NCBI GenBank assembly: GCA_009780435.1
Contig: WRAB01000020.1
Coordinates: forward strand, 1-37,294
DNA: 37,294 nucleotides
Origin: Oscillospiraceae bacterium
GTDB taxonomy: Bacteria; Bacillota; Clostridia; Oscillospirales; Oscillospiraceae
Direction of reading: 5' to 3'
The notes beneath the pieces are model-generated. The model did no database searches. It was not told the DNA's origin and saw only the letters and a list, made by a program, of their open reading frames with translations. Of the stretch, positions 36,906 to 37,294 are shown in pieces. The stretch's first letter is position 1. Each line of letters opens with the position of its first letter. The translations under genes were made by a program, and so were the position numbers.

Positions 36906-36935
36906 ATTATATCAAGAAATAATCTCTTCTGTCAA
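36906..36935 (-). promoter_or_regulatory. rpoBC promoter with perfect consensus hexamers
   Basis: On the minus strand TTGACA (36930-36935), an 18-base spacer and TATAAT (36906-36911) with extended -10 TGA form a full consensus sigma-A promoter. It implies an untranslated leader of about 160 bases before the TTG start. Confidence 0.88.
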
Positions 36936-37294
36936 GAGGTTTTTTGTTTTGTTTTCACGAATTTTTTGTCGTATTTTTATGCACTTTGTCAATACACGAT
37001 GAGACCACAGAAGGTCTCTTTTTTGTTTTCTCTTACTTATCCGGCTTTGCCGGAGAGATGGCTGGTGCAGAATCCAGCCTTGTCCTACCCGCCTCTAGCT
37101 TGCGAGCAGAGATTTTATAGGGCCTTTTTCGCCCTGCTTATAAGCTACAGGCGGCTGACACCAGATTTTCCTTTTGCCGTGATATCTAAGCGGGCACATT
37201 CGCACCAAAACGTCTGTGCGTTGCGTAATTTACCAAATTGAATCCCTAAAATACGTGGTTGGCACCAAAGCCAGAGGCGATTCGCGGCGGCACC
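36936..37294. other. Gene-free stretch upstream of rpoB
   Basis: No gene is supported here. The stretch holds T-rich DNA, the hairpin at 37001-37018, TCCGGC/GCCGGA (37040-37054) and GGCTGG/CCAGCC (37060-37079). A 91-codon plus-strand frame (36966-37241) has no ribosome site or recognisable family. rplJ/rplL, usually near rpoB, are not present before the window ends. Confidence 0.7.
37001..37024 (+). terminator. Rho-independent terminator facing away from rpoB
   Basis: GAGACC (37001-37006) pairs with GGTCTC (37013-37018) over a six-base loop, followed by six T residues. It acts on the plus strand, where no upstream gene is visible. Confidence 0.6.

Noticed and set aside
36987-36992. Second minus-strand TTGACA upstream of the rpoB promoter
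   Set aside because: No acceptable -10 sequence at 16-18 bases; probably chance in AT-rich DNA.
36966-37241. 91-codon plus-strand ORF near the right end
   Set aside because: No ribosome site, no recognisable family, and it runs through a terminator and two hairpins.

Overview
The window looks like chromosomal DNA of a Gram-positive anaerobe of the Clostridia, probably near Oscillospirales; the exact placement is inference. The reasons are the Firmicutes-style order rpoB-rpoC-rpsL-rpsG-fusA-tuf, strong AGGAGG ribosome sites, extended -10 promoters, an EFR1-type flavodoxin/ferredoxin protein, an XdhC maturation factor, TagO/MnaA wall-polymer genes, and palindromic intergenic repeats of a kind I associate with gut Clostridia.

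Left end (1-6.1 kb, plus strand): a defence operon. A type I restriction-modification system (hsdR cut by the window edge, then hsdM and hsdS) is joined by stop/start overlaps to an AT-rich AbiH-family gene, followed 4 bases later by a DUF503/YlxP-like gene. A bidirectional terminator separates it from a minus-strand mnmA-ispD pair (6.2-7.9 kb).

8.1-11.1 kb: a plus-strand run of EFR1 protein, XdhC-like protein with swapped domain order, ElaA-type acetyltransferase and a small lipoprotein. It has its own promoter overlapped by a 10-bp inverted repeat. It runs into glpK (minus strand), whose downstream 62-codon ORF carries a copy-like version of the GlpK C-terminus.

12.7-18.1 kb: an apparent plus-strand operon of class I aminotransferase, trpS, tagO, mnaA (wecB) and a membrane-anchored protein of unknown function. 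Facing it is a three-gene minus-strand cluster of small uncharacterised proteins (18.1-19.2 kb). A YfcE-type phosphoesterase and proBA follow on the plus strand, each unit ending in a clear terminator.

22.1-24.3 kb: a divergent pair consisting of a membrane/winged-helix-like/zinc-ribbon protein and an SPFH-domain protein with three tandem zinc ribbons. This is a likely membrane-stress module related in architecture to Bacillus YdjG/YdjI.

24.5-36.8 kb (minus strand): rpoB-rpoC, then rpsL-rpsG-fusA-tuf. rpoB has a perfect-consensus promoter, rpsL and tuf have their own promoters, and the intergenic gaps hold palindromic repeats and a structured rpsL-rpsG spacer. The last ~360 bases contain no supported gene.

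Nothing here is proven to be a new system. The best candidates are the RM-AbiH operon, the SPFH/zinc-ribbon pair and the three-gene unknown cluster.
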